NCBI GenBank assembly: GCA_947577185.1
Contig: CANPUE010000007.1
Location: forward strand, 62,001 to 126,000
Direction of reading: 5' to 3'
Length of the DNA: 64,000 nucleotides
Origin: an uncultured Lachnospiraceae bacterium
GTDB lineage: Bacteria > Bacillota > Clostridia > Lachnospirales > Lachnospiraceae
Shown: in pieces, positions 1-9,479 of the stretch
Numbering within the stretch: the stretch's first letter is position 1
Layout: the number at the start of each line of letters is the position of its first letter
Translations under genes and position numbers: made by a program
The notes under the pieces: generated by a model
Databases searched by the model: none
What the model saw: only the letters and a program-made list of their open reading frames with translations
What the model was told of the DNA's origin: nothing

Positions 1-2508
1 CATTGACTGCTCATTCGCCCATACAAGAATACCGTTGTACTCTCTGTCTGTCTCCTGATCATTCACTGCAAAATGCTTCACATAACAGTAAACGCCTTTT
101 TTGCCCGCTCCTTTAATGACACTGGCAGCAAACTTACCGGACAGCCGCCCGTCTTCGCTGTAATATTCCCAGTTTCTTCCTGCGAAGGGAGAACGGTGGA
201 TATTAACCGCCGGCGCATACCATCCTGAATACGGCAGTCCGTCGCCTTTTTCATTTCCTGACAGTCCTTCTTCGCCTATCAGCTCACCCATTCTCTCTGC
301 GAGCTGGATATTCCATGTGGAACCCATCACACATTCTGCCTGATACGCACAGGTACCGTAAACCACGGATTCCGACAGGAAGCTTGTGAACCCGCTTGGG
401 CCGTCTGAATCTACCGTAAGCGGTTTACTGACCACGCCGTCCACACCTTTTACTTCATTTGTCCGAAAAGCGCCGAATCCCACCAGATTCTTCATCTCGT
501 CAAGGGAAATCTCATTTAACAGCTCCTCCCACCTCGGATCGTCGAAAGATGCCTTTCCCAGATAATTTCCTGCTTCGTCATAGAGCATATCGCGCAGGGA
601 TAATCCGCTGTTCACTGGTACGACAGAGGGTGCATCCCCCGTCACTTCCCATGGTTTGCCCGCATCGGGCTCGGTATATTTGCGCTTGATGCTTTCATCC
701 AGTTTCTCTTTGAGTTCATCCGTCAGCGTTCTTTCCGCATCCTCCAGATATGCTGTCCTGAGCGTACCGGCAAAGTCCCTGCGGGATACATAAGATTCAT
801 ATGTGTTCGTCCCGAAAATACCGGCGCTGACATCATCAAACGCATTCGTGACTTGTGTTTCTTCACCGTCTGCATTCCTGTCCGCTTTCAGCTGCACATC
901 CGATGAGAGGGTGTATGCGGCATCCGCTTTGGCAGTATGCGCATCGCTTCCGATCATAATGCGGTACTCCCCGGCTTCCAGTTCATACCCGCTGAATCCG
1001 TTTTCATTGGCATCTGCATAATCATACGACTTCATATCTTTTACATCCAGCGTGAGCGTAAGCGTCTGTTCTTCCCCCGGCGCCAGCAGATCCGTTTTGG
1101 CAAAATTCCCCAAAACGACATGCGGCTTTTCAATCGCCGGCCCTTCATAATGATAAGGCGCGCTGTAATACAGCTCCACGACATCTTTCCCCGCATAATC
1201 ACCGGTATTTTTTACGGTAACGGATACTTCCAGCGTATCCTCCGCCGTAATTTCACTTCCGGATGCCGACGCAAAGGAAACGTCCCAGTCAAACTCTGTG
1301 TAAGAAAGTCCGTACCCAAAAGGATATACGACGTTCTCTTCATACCATGATGACTTTGGATCGGCTGAGGCCTCTTCATACCCTCTGGTCTCATAGTACC
1401 GATATCCCACATAGATTCCTTCCTCGTAGTTTACAAATGCATAGTCCGTTGTTTCGCCGTTATAAAGATAGCGGTTTCCAAATTCAGAGCCATAAACCCC
1501 CGTATTATACCAGGTCGGATCCGCAGTAAAGTCCGCCGCCCAGGTATCCACGGTATGGCCGGACGGACTGAGCTGATTGCCCTGCGCATCCGTTCCTGTG
1601 ATAATCTGTCCTAATGCCATAATGCCTGTTGAACCCGGAAATCCCATCCACAGAATCGCATCAATCCCTTCATCCGCCTGCAATTCCGGTATTTCCATTG
1701 TAGTCCCTACATTCAGGACAACAATCACCCGCGTAAAATTCTCTTTCACATGCTCTAAAAGCGCTTTCTCGTTCTCATCCAGCTCCAGATAGTGGCTGTC
1801 TGCCGAAGCTCCCGCGACAGCGGCGCCGCCAAAGCTGTCCGCCATTGTCCGTGGAAGGTCAAACCCTTCGCCGCCGATTCTGGAAAAAACCACGATCGCC
1901 GCATCCTGATACCCGGCATAGCTGCCCGTCACATCCGACGGATAGGAATCCATCGGCGTTTCACCGGTTCCGAAACCGGAAAGCCTCTGTCCCGAAGTCA
2001 TAGCAGGGTTTTCCGGCCTTCCCTTACCGGATTTGCCGGAATCCTCATAAAAGCTTTTCAAAGTCTCATTATAGGAAATTCCCGCCGCTTCAAGACTCTC
2101 GTACAAAGTCTTCTGTGCTGTGGAACTGTTGCTGCTGGCCGAGCCGGAACCGGAATACACAATATTTACCGAGTTCTTGCCAAATACACTGACATGCGCA
2201 CCGTCGCCGGACAAAGGAAGCGCATCATTTTCATTTTTCAGAAGTACGATTCCTTCCTTTTCAACTTCGATCACAAAATCATTGGCCGCATCCAATACTT
2301 CTTCCTTGTCGGCATACTGCCTGTCATACCATTCCGCTCTGTTATCCTCCGTAACATTCGCACGCTCTCCGCCGAAAACGAGGCTTAACGAATTTGTCAC
2401 GATGGGCACACTCATCAAAACAGTATTCACCACAATCTGCAGAACAAGTACAATGGCTGTTACGATCAGCCATACTTTCGTTTTCTTATTCTTCCAAATC
2501 AACCCCAT
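1..2508 (-). CDS. Glycoside hydrolase family 3 protein, permuted domain order (3' end cut by window)
   Basis: A membrane-anchored beta-glycosidase, probably acting on cell-surface oligosaccharides. The 836 visible residues begin with a short basic stretch and one hydrophobic segment (about residues 12-30), so it is anchored rather than secreted free. The alpha/beta sandwich comes first (EGIVLLKNE near residue 70, then YPFGYGLSYTEF), then a fibronectin III-like domain, then the start of the TIM barrel with DSDGPSG and the substrate-binding KHFAVND motif. This inverted order is known from some ruminal and clostridial GH3 enzymes. The catalytic Asp lies beyond position 1. The ATG follows a GGAGAAG ribosome site. 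It is the last visible gene of the LytTR-linked GH3 cluster. Substrate is not predictable from sequence. Confidence 0.88.
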   Translation of the reverse strand, partial: MGLIWKNKKTKVWLIVTAIVLVLQIVVNTVLMSVPIVTNSLSLVFGGERANVTEDNRAEWYDRQYADKEEVLDAANDFVIEVEKEGIVLLKNENDALPLSGDGAHVSVFGKNSVNIVYSGSGSASSNSSTAQKTLYESLEAAGISYNETLKSFYEDSGKSGKGRPENPAMTSGQRLSGFGTGETPMDSYPSDVTGSYAGYQDAAIVVFSRIGGEGFDLPRTMADSFGGAAVAGASADSHYLELDENEKALLEHVKENFTRVIVVLNVGTTMEIPELQADEGIDAILWMGFPGSTGIMALGQIITGTDAQGNQLSPSGHTVDTWAADFTADPTWYNTGVYGSEFGNRYLYNGETTDYAFVNYEEGIYVGYRYYETRGYEEASADPKSSWYEENVVYPFGYGLSYTEFDWDVSFASASGSEITAEDTLEVSVTVKNTGDYAGKDVVELYYSAPYHYEGPAIEKPHVVLGNFAKTDLLAPGEEQTLTLTLDVKDMKSYDYADANENGFSGYELEAGEYRIMIGSDAHTAKADAAYTLSSDVQLKADRNADGEETQVTNAFDDVSAGIFGTNTYESYVSRRDFAGTLRTAYLEDAERTLTDELKEKLDESIKRKYTEPDAGKPWEVTGDAPSVVPVNSGLSLRDMLYDEAGNYLGKASFDDPRWEELLNEISLDEMKNLVGFGAFRTNEVKGVDGVVSKPLTVDSDGPSGFTSFLSESVVYGTCAYQAECVMGSTWNIQLAERMGELIGEEGLSGNEKGDGLPYSGWYAPAVNIHRSPFAGRNWEYYSEDGRLSGKFAASVIKGAGKKGVYCYVKHFAVNDQETDREYNGILVWANEQSM

Positions 2509-2570
2509 GATCTTCTCCAATTCTGCCGCAATCCTTAACTCAGAATCGCACGCACAGATTTTTCACCGAA

Positions 2571-3239
2571 TTATTCAATATTTTCTACAACTTCCTCCAT
2601 GGAAAGCGCAGCCTCTGTCGTGATTTTCAGGCAGTCAATAGACGGCGCGCTGGGCAGGTTGCTTCGATAGGTATTATCTCCGGCAACAAAAATAATCTCA
2701 TTCTCTCCCGCTTTCAGCTGAATCTCACCAAGATTTTTTGTTTTGAAATTTTCCTGATCATTTGCATCCGTTCCGTTATCCGTTGTAAATTCCTCATACT
2801 GAACCGCTTCTCCGTTTACCGTCACGATAAAGCTTTCCGGATTCCAGGTGCAGTTACCTAAAACGTTTGACCCGAATACGCCTTTTAACGTTGCTGTCGC
2901 ATCAACATCAGATGTGATCACGAAAGTAATCGGACTGGAGGTACCGAGTTCACCTACATAAAATCCGTTGCTTGCACTGGCTTTTTCCTTTGCCAGGCCG
3001 ATCCCGGTCGGTGAACCGGATACTCCAAGTCCTTCCAGTCCTTCCAATACGGTATATTCCGCTTCAAAAATATATTCGGTTCCCGCATCCTGCGTGCCTG
3101 CGCTTTCTTCTCCGCTCTCCGTTGTCTCTTCGCTTTCAGATGACTCTGCAGCGTTTTGCGTATCATTTCCAGCGCCGCAGGCTGTCATAACAATCGATGC
3201 TGCCATCATAAGTACAGCAGCTGCCACTTTCTTTCTCAT
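2571..3239 (-). CDS. Lipoprotein with carbohydrate-binding-module-like domain
   Basis: A 222-residue secreted lipoprotein. The signal peptide ends in a lipobox (VMTAC, Cys at about residue 21), followed by a Ser/Glu-rich linker to about residue 55. The rest is a beta-rich domain that starts with YIFEAEYT, has a GFYVGELG segment, and ends in a SIDCLKI strand; this pattern is typical of CBM6/CBM35-type domains, which bind sugars. No catalytic domain is present. The start is supported by GGAGGAAAAGGA just upstream. It sits between two GH3 genes on the same strand, so it may hold their substrate at the cell surface. The CBM assignment is by fold pattern, not by an exact family match. Confidence 0.72.
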   Translation of the reverse strand: MRKKVAAAVLMMAASIVMTACGAGNDTQNAAESSESEETTESGEESAGTQDAGTEYIFEAEYTVLEGLEGLGVSGSPTGIGLAKEKASASNGFYVGELGTSSPITFVITSDVDATATLKGVFGSNVLGNCTWNPESFIVTVNGEAVQYEEFTTDNGTDANDQENFKTKNLGEIQLKAGENEIIFVAGDNTYRSNLPSAPSIDCLKITTEAALSMEEVVENIE

Positions 3240-3274
3240 TCCTTTTCCTCCATTTTGTTTTACTTGTGAAACAA

Positions 3275-3304
3275 ATGCAATTGCAGCGAACGCCGCAACT
3301 GCAT
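3275..3304 (-). other. Strong intergenic hairpin between GH3 and lipoprotein genes
   Basis: Two 14-base arms (3275-3288 and 3291-3304) pair almost perfectly, allowing two G-T pairs, around a tiny loop. No run of T follows, so it is not a standard terminator. It may protect or process the polycistronic mRNA. Confidence 0.5.
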
Positions 3305-3345
3305 CTGTAAGAGTTCTTTCTTATTTTTGAAAATTATCTGTTATC

Positions 3346-6300
3346 TTATTCAACGGTAAGAGGCAGTTCGATCGAAGCGGGTTCATATCCTGTCGCTTCT
3401 GCCGTAATCTTAACCGTATAACTTCCTGCCGCCGACGGCGTACCGCTTATCACGCCGGCTCCTGCATCAAAGCTTAATCCTTCCGGAAGTCCTTCTACTG
3501 TGTAGGTAATATTGGAATACGGATAATAAGTATTGAGGGAGGCCGTGTTAAGTGCTATAGAAGTATAAGCCGCGCCTTTTTTGGCATTTTCAAGCGTCAT
3601 CGCAACATCTTCGCCGTCCACTTCAACAGTGTCCGTATAAACTACCTTAGTCCCCTTGGGCAGCTGCATGGCATTGCTGTTTGCAACCATATACAGAACC
3701 TGCTTTGTCGCTTCCTGCAGACAGTGAATGGTAATGTTCTGTTCCTCTTCATCCATGGCAAGAATCTCCGCTTCATCAAGGTAAATGCCGCCCGGTATGT
3801 TGTAAACCATGGCATCCAGCATCAGGTTTGCTCCCGATTTAATCAGCTGGTAAGCGTTACAGGTATTATATAACACGATATCTGTTACAACTGCACCCTT
3901 GAATCCCCACTCACCGCGGGTGATCTGGTTCATCACCGCATAACTGCCGCCGCACCATGTCTTACCGATTCTGGTAAAGGAGCCCATTGCGAATGTTGTC
4001 TCGCCCTCTTCTACCGCTCTCTGGAAGCCTTTTAAGTAAATCTCACGTGCCGTCTGTTCTGTCATCCATGCGGACAGACCGCCTGTTCCCGTTCCGTCTG
4101 TACCCATCACGCCATTCCGGTAAGTACTCGAACCTGCGCCATCATTGTGGAATGCAAAGTGCTTCATGGTAATATAAGCGCCTTTGGATTTTGCACCCAG
4201 AGACACATTCGCTGCCAGTTTTCCTGTCAGATACGGATCCTCTGAATAATACTCAGAACCTCGTCTGTCGAAAGGTGAACGATGAATGTTCATGCCCGGC
4301 GCATACCATCCTGTATAGTTATACATCATACCGCTTTCCTGTGTGCTGTTGCCCCACAGGCCCTGCTCGCCTATCATAACGCCCATCTGATAAAGAAGAT
4401 CATTATTATAGGTCGCCGCGATCATCGGCTCTGCCGAAAAATAGTTATATCTGTCATTGGTATCTGTATAGTTTCCTGTCCAGCCTTTGGGGCCGTCCGT
4501 ATCACGGGAATAAGGTTTGCCGATATACGGAATTGCCTCGGAATCAAAACCGCCGGAATTCACCAGATTAATCATCTCTTCCAGAGTCAGCTGCTCTACC
4601 AGTTCCTGATAAACCGGATCATCCGCATCCGCACCGATCAGATCAGACAGTACGACAGAATATCTTTCGGACGTACGGTTTGCCGCATCCGTCTCATAAA
4701 CAGGCGTACCGATCTGAGCGGCATCATAGTAAGCATTGAACGCCTCATCATCGTATTTCCATGTTGCCAGCTCTTCCTCGGAGATTTCTTTTACATGTTC
4801 AAAACCATCCGGCATCGTGCCTGCGAAATCGCTGCGGCTTAATGCCGTATAGCCTTCGCTCTCGAAGCCTTCTGTCACATCATCCAGAACGTTTGTAATT
4901 TCCGCTCCGGTCACTGCCGTATTGCAAAGTGCCTTTTCTTCCACGGAATAATCAAAGTCAACATCATTATCGCCCATGCCGTAATGGGAATTTTCCGCAA
5001 TCTTTACGTTGTAAGTACCGGCATCCAGCACATATGTTTTATCCGTCACTTCATCATAAGATGCCATATCGGATGCTTTTACGGAAAGGGTTACGGTCTC
5101 GCTGGCACCCGGCTCGATGATACCTGTCTTAGCATAATCTCCAAGAACAACATATGCTTTTTCGATTACCGTTTCATTGCCGGTCTCTTCTGTGCCATAA
5201 GGCGCCGTATAATATAACTGAACGACATCTTTACCTGCAACGTCGCCATTATTTGTTACTTTTACATCAAATGTCAGCGTATCGTCTTTCGTAATGGCAG
5301 AATCCGCCGCCGTAGCGGGTGTCACTTCCCATGTAAAATCGGTGTAGGAAAGACCGTAACCGAAAGGATAGTTTACATTGTTTTCCCACCAGCTGCCGCC
5401 TTCTTCATGAGCTCTTGTCTCATAATACCTGTATCCGACATAGATGCCCTCTTCGTAGCCCACAGACCAGGTGTCTACCAGTTCACCGTTTACACTGTAA
5501 TGGGTATATCCCACCAGATTGCCGTTTCCGTCCGTGCTCTGACCGTCGTCGCTCAGCAGGATATTGAAAATCGGGTAAGACGGGTTCTTCGTGAAATCTA
5601 CCGCCCAGGCATCTACTGTCTTACCGGAAGGATTCACCTCACCGGAAAGAATCATACCAAGCGCGTCAAACCCGTTGTCACCAGGCTCTCCGATATTGAG
5701 CACAGCATCTACCTTGCTGTTTCTCTGGATATCTGCAATCTCAATCGGCGTACTGCTGTTTATCAATACGATTACCTTGTCAAAATTAGCAGCAGCATAA
5801 TCGACCAGATCGTACTGTGCATCATCTAACTGACAGGGATGAACTCTTCCTTCTTTGGAAATTTCGCCGGTTCCGCCGGAAATAACCACGATCGCCGCAT
5901 CGCTGTACTCTTCAATAGACGCTTTCCACTCGTCCGTTGCTGAAGCATTTGCGAAATCCTCCGCAACCAGAATGTCGGAAGTTTTTTTAGGAACATTTCC
6001 CTTGTCATCCGCTTCCGCGCCTTCCACATCCTCGGACTCCCATTGACTATACAGGTCAAGCACCGTCTTATTCAGGCTGAATCCTGCGTCTTCCATGCTG
6101 GTTATGACGGTTTTCTTTGCGATCGCCGCCCCCGCCGAAGCGTCTACTACGTTTGCGCCGCTGCCCGCATCGGGATTGACCGCCGCATAACCAAGCAGCG
6201 TTACTTTTGCACCGTCTGCAAGCGGAAGTGCACTTTCTTCATTCTTTAAAAGGATCATACCTTCTTTGGAGATTTCCAGATTCAGTGCAAGACCTGCCTC

Positions 6301-6537
6301 CAGGGCTTCCTCCTTACTTCCATACGCTGACTCATACAGCACCGGTGTTTCCGGTGACGCCGTCTGCACCGTTTCCGGACTTTCAGGCACGTCAGGTGTT
6401 TCCTGTGGTGTTTCTTCCGGTGTTTCTTCCGGTGTCTGCGCCGGCTGCCCCGCATTGTCGCCGCATGCCGCAAGGCTGAATGTAAGAACGCCGCACAGCA
6501 ACAGAGCCACCGCTTTGTTCAACTCTTTCTTAAACAT
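3346..6537 (-). CDS. Glycoside hydrolase family 3 lipoprotein with permuted domains and a C-terminal Ig domain
   Basis: A 1063-residue exo-acting beta-glycosidase anchored outside the cell. It has a lipoprotein signal (lipobox LAAC, Cys25), a Thr/Pro/Glu-repeat linker (about 33-62), the alpha/beta sandwich (about 85-400, with EGMILLKNE), an FnIII-like domain (about 400-515), then the TIM barrel. KHFAFHN (Lys792-His793) and VVTDI (Asp886, expected nucleophile) mark the active site. A He_PIG-type Ig domain closes the protein (about 1006-1063). The start was placed at the ATG behind AGGAGGAA; a longer in-frame extension to 6708 would run through the promoter and lacks a ribosome site. The gene lies 175 bp downstream of its likely regulators and has its own promoter with LytTR-type repeats. 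Beta-glucosidase or beta-xylosidase are equally possible. Confidence 0.92.
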   Translation of the reverse strand: MFKKELNKAVALLLCGVLTFSLAACGDNAGQPAQTPEETPEETPQETPDVPESPETVQTASPETPVLYESAYGSKEEALEAGLALNLEISKEGMILLKNEESALPLADGAKVTLLGYAAVNPDAGSGANVVDASAGAAIAKKTVITSMEDAGFSLNKTVLDLYSQWESEDVEGAEADDKGNVPKKTSDILVAEDFANASATDEWKASIEEYSDAAIVVISGGTGEISKEGRVHPCQLDDAQYDLVDYAAANFDKVIVLINSSTPIEIADIQRNSKVDAVLNIGEPGDNGFDALGMILSGEVNPSGKTVDAWAVDFTKNPSYPIFNILLSDDGQSTDGNGNLVGYTHYSVNGELVDTWSVGYEEGIYVGYRYYETRAHEEGGSWWENNVNYPFGYGLSYTDFTWEVTPATAADSAITKDDTLTFDVKVTNNGDVAGKDVVQLYYTAPYGTEETGNETVIEKAYVVLGDYAKTGIIEPGASETVTLSVKASDMASYDEVTDKTYVLDAGTYNVKIAENSHYGMGDNDVDFDYSVEEKALCNTAVTGAEITNVLDDVTEGFESEGYTALSRSDFAGTMPDGFEHVKEISEEELATWKYDDEAFNAYYDAAQIGTPVYETDAANRTSERYSVVLSDLIGADADDPVYQELVEQLTLEEMINLVNSGGFDSEAIPYIGKPYSRDTDGPKGWTGNYTDTNDRYNYFSAEPMIAATYNNDLLYQMGVMIGEQGLWGNSTQESGMMYNYTGWYAPGMNIHRSPFDRRGSEYYSEDPYLTGKLAANVSLGAKSKGAYITMKHFAFHNDGAGSSTYRNGVMGTDGTGTGGLSAWMTEQTAREIYLKGFQRAVEEGETTFAMGSFTRIGKTWCGGSYAVMNQITRGEWGFKGAVVTDIVLYNTCNAYQLIKSGANLMLDAMVYNIPGGIYLDEAEILAMDEEEQNITIHCLQEATKQVLYMVANSNAMQLPKGTKVVYTDTVEVDGEDVAMTLENAKKGAAYTSIALNTASLNTYYPYSNITYTVEGLPEGLSFDAGAGVISGTPSAAGSYTVKITAEATGYEPASIELPLTVE

Positions 6538-6575
6538 TTCTTCCTCCTTCTGTTCCTTTTGTTTTGGTGACTTTA

Positions 6576-6660
6576 AGTATAGCATTCTTTTTTTCTTTGC
6601 AAATGCGCGCTTCGTAAACGGTATCCTTTTTTCGTAAACTGTCCAAAGCAATGTGTAAAC
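6576..6660 (-). promoter_or_regulatory. Promoter with three LytTR-type direct repeats
   Basis: On the minus strand GTTTACAC, GTTTACGA and GTTTACGA begin at 6660, 6639 and 6619, that is 21 and 20 bp apart (two helical turns). About 10 bp further on come a -35-like TTGCAA/TTTGCA (6597-6603) and a -10 TATACT (6581-6576), giving a leader of about 32 bases to the GH3 start. LytTR regulators bind direct repeats on one DNA face with such spacing. The regulator encoded at 8028-8738 is the obvious candidate. Confidence 0.72.
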
Positions 6661-6711
6661 TCTATAATTTTTGCAGAATTTATAAATATATTTTTGTGCA
6701 AAATGCACAAT

Positions 6712-8025
6712 TCAAATTTTTGACGGAATCGGAATCAATACCTTTAGTTCAAACCAGTTTTCCTGTACATTGATCTTCACCGCCCCGCCATATTTCTTCA
6801 CCGCATGCTTAATGCTCTTGATCCCATAGCCGTGCAGCTCACTTCTTTTTGTCTTTGTTGTCTTTAAATCTCCTTCCGAAATTTTTAATTCCCCGTCAAA
6901 ATAGTTTTCAAACCGCATGATCAGAAAATCCTTTTTGGAAAAAATAGCGACATGAATCAGTCTTTTTTCCTTTTCCGGAACCTTTTTTTCGCACTCGATG
7001 GCATTGTCCAGAGCATTCCCCAAAATTGTGCAAAGATCCATAATATCCATGAAATCCAGAAGTTCCCCATCCGCCACACAGTTGAGGGAAATACCATTCT
7101 GTTCACAGACCACGTTTTTGCTGGTGAGCACTGCGTCCAATACCTTATTGCCCGTTTTATTCTGCACCTCGTACCGGTGAATTTCTTCTTCCATCCGGTC
7201 TAAAAAAGCCATCCGCTTTTCAGCGCTCTCTTCCGCCCGCAGCACCGCAATCTGATGTTTCAAATCGTGATATTTATAGTGGATCACATCAATGCTCTCT
7301 TTTGACATCTGATACTGGAGATACTGATTCTGAACAATATTCTGCATGAGGGAAAGTTCCTGTTTCATGCGGAACTGAAAACGCTGCAGATAATAGGCAT
7401 ACATAATCGCCGCCCCTCCCATATCCACCATTGTCCTGATGATGGCGACCGCGCCCTGATAGGAAGTGCTGAAAGGCGTATCCATTGACACAAAACTCAG
7501 ATTACTGACAAAAAAGATTGAAATCGCGATCAGCATTGTCGCCATCAGTTCCGGGCCTTTGATATCCAGCTGTTCATTTTTCAACTGCTGACGTTTTAAC
7601 AGACTCCCATAGAAACTGTAAATGATCCCGTAAATAACCGCCGGCATCCAAAAACAGAAAGCATCGTCCGCTTTGTCCTTAAAAAAGTAACAGTGCAGAA
7701 GCCATTCAAAGGACGCGGCAAATTCCGCAAGGACAAACGCGTGAAGCCCCACATATACTGCATCCTTCCAGTTTCCTTCATGACAAAGCCAGATAAAGCC
7801 GATCATTAATATGACAGCCATAATCATACAGGGAATCCACCAGATGATATTCACGTTCCCTGTTGCAACCAGAAATAAACTCTGAATCAAAAGCCCGCCC
7901 ACTGAAACAGGCGCCAGCGTTTTTCCGTCAAAACGTTTTTTCATATTCAGGATGTACACCATGCAGGCAGCCCACTCTGCAATTGCCGTATACAGCCTCG
8001 GAATGTCAAGCAGTACATTTTCCAT
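6712..8025 (-). CDS. GHKL-type sensor histidine kinase (AgrC-like)
   Basis: A 437-residue kinase with about six hydrophobic segments in the first 220 residues, a helical linker with the likely phospho-acceptor region (YHDLKHQI, near residue 255), and a C-terminal GHKL ATPase domain (LGNALDNAIE N-box and HGYGIKSI G-box). This is the architecture of AgrC-like kinases that pair with LytTR regulators. Its start is 2 bases after the regulator stop codon, so the two are one transcriptional unit. The position directly upstream of the GH3 operon suggests it senses a sugar-related or peptide signal; the ligand cannot be read from the sequence. Confidence 0.9.
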   Translation of the reverse strand: MENVLLDIPRLYTAIAEWAACMVYILNMKKRFDGKTLAPVSVGGLLIQSLFLVATGNVNIIWWIPCMIMAVILMIGFIWLCHEGNWKDAVYVGLHAFVLAEFAASFEWLLHCYFFKDKADDAFCFWMPAVIYGIIYSFYGSLLKRQQLKNEQLDIKGPELMATMLIAISIFFVSNLSFVSMDTPFSTSYQGAVAIIRTMVDMGGAAIMYAYYLQRFQFRMKQELSLMQNIVQNQYLQYQMSKESIDVIHYKYHDLKHQIAVLRAEESAEKRMAFLDRMEEEIHRYEVQNKTGNKVLDAVLTSKNVVCEQNGISLNCVADGELLDFMDIMDLCTILGNALDNAIECEKKVPEKEKRLIHVAIFSKKDFLIMRFENYFDGELKISEGDLKTTKTKRSELHGYGIKSIKHAVKKYGGAVKINVQENWFELKVLIPIPSKI

Positions 8026-8027
8026 CC

Positions 8028-8738
8028 CTATTTCCCCTCTCCCCAGTAATTCGTCAGTTCCTCCATAAAAGCATTCTTCCTGGCTCTGCTCAAAAGCAGT
8101 TTTTCTCCCCGGACGACGGCATAATCATTTTGTATGGAATCCACATGCGCCAAATTGATCAGATATCCTTTATTTCCCCGGCAAAACTGAAATTCGACAA
8201 GCATGTCCTCCGCATCTTTCATCGTACCGGAGGCCTCGAAATTTTTGTCAGCCGTATGATAGATCATTGTATGATTCCTGCTCTCCACATAATAAAGATC
8301 CGCTACATCAATCCGCGCTATGCCGCCTCCCCGGATCTTGACGATAATGGTGTGCCTTGCCCGCTTTTTCAGCCGCCTGACCGCTTTGTTCAGCCGCTCC
8401 GAAAAAGCGAAATAAGAGATCGGTTTCACCACATAGTCCAGGGCATCCACCGCATATCCGCGGATGGCATACTGACGCAGGTTGGTGATAAAGATAATAA
8501 TCACTTCCGAATCCCTTTCCCGTATTGCCTCCGCCGCAGTCATTCCGTCCATAAAAGGCATTTGAATATCCATGAGAATAATGTCAAACTGTGCCCTGTA
8601 ATTCTCTACAATTTCATCCCCGTCCGTGAACAGCATAATTTCAAACGTCTCTTTCCTCTCTTTCTCATACTGATGCAGAAAATTTTCCAGCTGTTTTTCA
8701 TACAATTTTTCATCTTCCACAATTGCTATCCTGATCAT
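8028..8738 (-). CDS. LytTR family response regulator
   Basis: A 236-residue two-domain regulator: receiver domain (about 1-118, phospho-acceptor Asp57 in LMDIQMP, conserved Lys in VVKPIS) and a LytTR DNA-binding domain (about 135-232, with YYVESRNHT and FCRGNKGYLINL). The ATG at 8738 follows GGGAGGAAAG; the 12 codons further upstream have no ribosome site. It is cotranscribed with the GHKL kinase and probably activates the GH3 promoter at 6576-6660. A GTTTACGA half-site also overlaps its own -35 region, which suggests autoregulation. Confidence 0.92.
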   Translation of the reverse strand: MIRIAIVEDEKLYEKQLENFLHQYEKERKETFEIMLFTDGDEIVENYRAQFDIILMDIQMPFMDGMTAAEAIRERDSEVIIIFITNLRQYAIRGYAVDALDYVVKPISYFAFSERLNKAVRRLKKRARHTIIVKIRGGGIARIDVADLYYVESRNHTMIYHTADKNFEASGTMKDAEDMLVEFQFCRGNKGYLINLAHVDSIQNDYAVVRGEKLLLSRARKNAFMEELTNYWGEGK

Positions 8739-8835
8739 GAAACTTTCCTCCCGCAAACCTGCCCATCCACGCACCTGCTTTTCATCAACCTGCTTAGTCT
8801 AATCATTTCTTATTTTTTCAAATTTATGACACATA

Positions 8836-8865
8836 ATTCTACTGCAAAAAACCTTTTTCGTAAAC
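8836..8865 (-). promoter_or_regulatory. Probable promoter of the LytTR two-component operon
   Basis: On the minus strand a -35-like TTTACG (8864-8859), a 17-base spacer and TAGAAT (8841-8836) precede the regulator gene by about 100 bases. The -35 lies inside GTTTACGA, the same motif that is repeated before the GH3 gene. The rest of the 305-base stretch 8739-9044 shows nothing else recognisable. Confidence 0.45.
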
Positions 8866-9044
8866 CTGAACTTTCACAATAGTTTCATCATAAAAATTTT
8901 CCTGATCAGGATCCGGCCGTTTTACAACTGCGGGTTGTGTTTTCAAACCAAAAAACAACCTGTGATCTATGGACATTTCATGATACAACAGGCATACTAA
9001 TATTGCAGCATTTCACTGCAATGATCAAACCGGGGGGCACGAAA

Positions 9045-9375
9045 ATGTTTGATGTCAAAAAAATGGGGGCGCAAATTGCACATCTGCGCGCAGGAGGCGG
9101 CGATGCTTTGCAAAATATCCGAATTGTTTAACTGTTCTGTAGACAGGATTCTCGATATCGACAAGGAATTTATGACTTTGATAATAAATTAATATCATGA
9201 CACGATATCCTCTGCGGAAGAGATCACAGCGATTGCTCACGAGCGTGACTCTTTCGCAAAAGACTTTCTGAAAGAAAAAAGGAAGCGCATCATCGAAATA
9301 CTGCGCAGAAGCAGTGAACAGGAAGAACTTGCCTTGACTTATCTGCAAAAGGCAATTGCGGGTGTCAGGAAATGA
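9045..9375 (+). pseudogene. Decayed XRE-family regulator
   Basis: The start (MFDVKKMGAQIAHLR) is the usual N-terminus of a helix-turn-helix XRE regulator, behind a G-rich ribosome site. The central HTH is missing and the reading frame shifts; the other frame continues with KISELFNCSVDRILDID, the typical end of such an HTH domain. An in-frame TAA at about 9190 is followed by the same frame running on as TISSAEEITAIAHERD up to a TGA at 9375. The gene is therefore broken by an internal deletion, a frameshift and a stop. It precedes an Rpn-type nuclease gene, a neighbourhood that often turns over. Confidence 0.7.
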
Positions 9376-9403
9376 AATGCGGACATCGTCATAAAAATTT
9401 TGA

Positions 9404-9431
9404 TTGAGTATCTTTTGAAAAATGGTATACT
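9404..9431 (+). promoter_or_regulatory. Probable promoter of the Rpn-like gene
   Basis: TTGAGT (9404-9409), a 16-base spacer and TATACT (9426-9431) lie about 50 bases before the ATG at 9480; an overlapping TATAAT gives a second possible -10. Confidence 0.4.
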
Positions 9432-9479
9432 ATAATTAACAGCGGGGATTTTGCTGTGAATACAGACAAAGGATCATGC

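Noticed and set aside
6538..6708. 57-codon N-terminal extension of the GH3 lipoprotein
   Set aside because: It would place a basic stretch before a perfect lipoprotein signal and would cover the promoter and repeats; AGGAGGAA at the internal ATG decides the start.
8937..9131. Open frame of 64 codons starting upstream of the XRE remnant
   Set aside because: Only its last part has protein-like content, and that belongs to the broken regulator starting at 9045; the upstream codons show no ribosome site.
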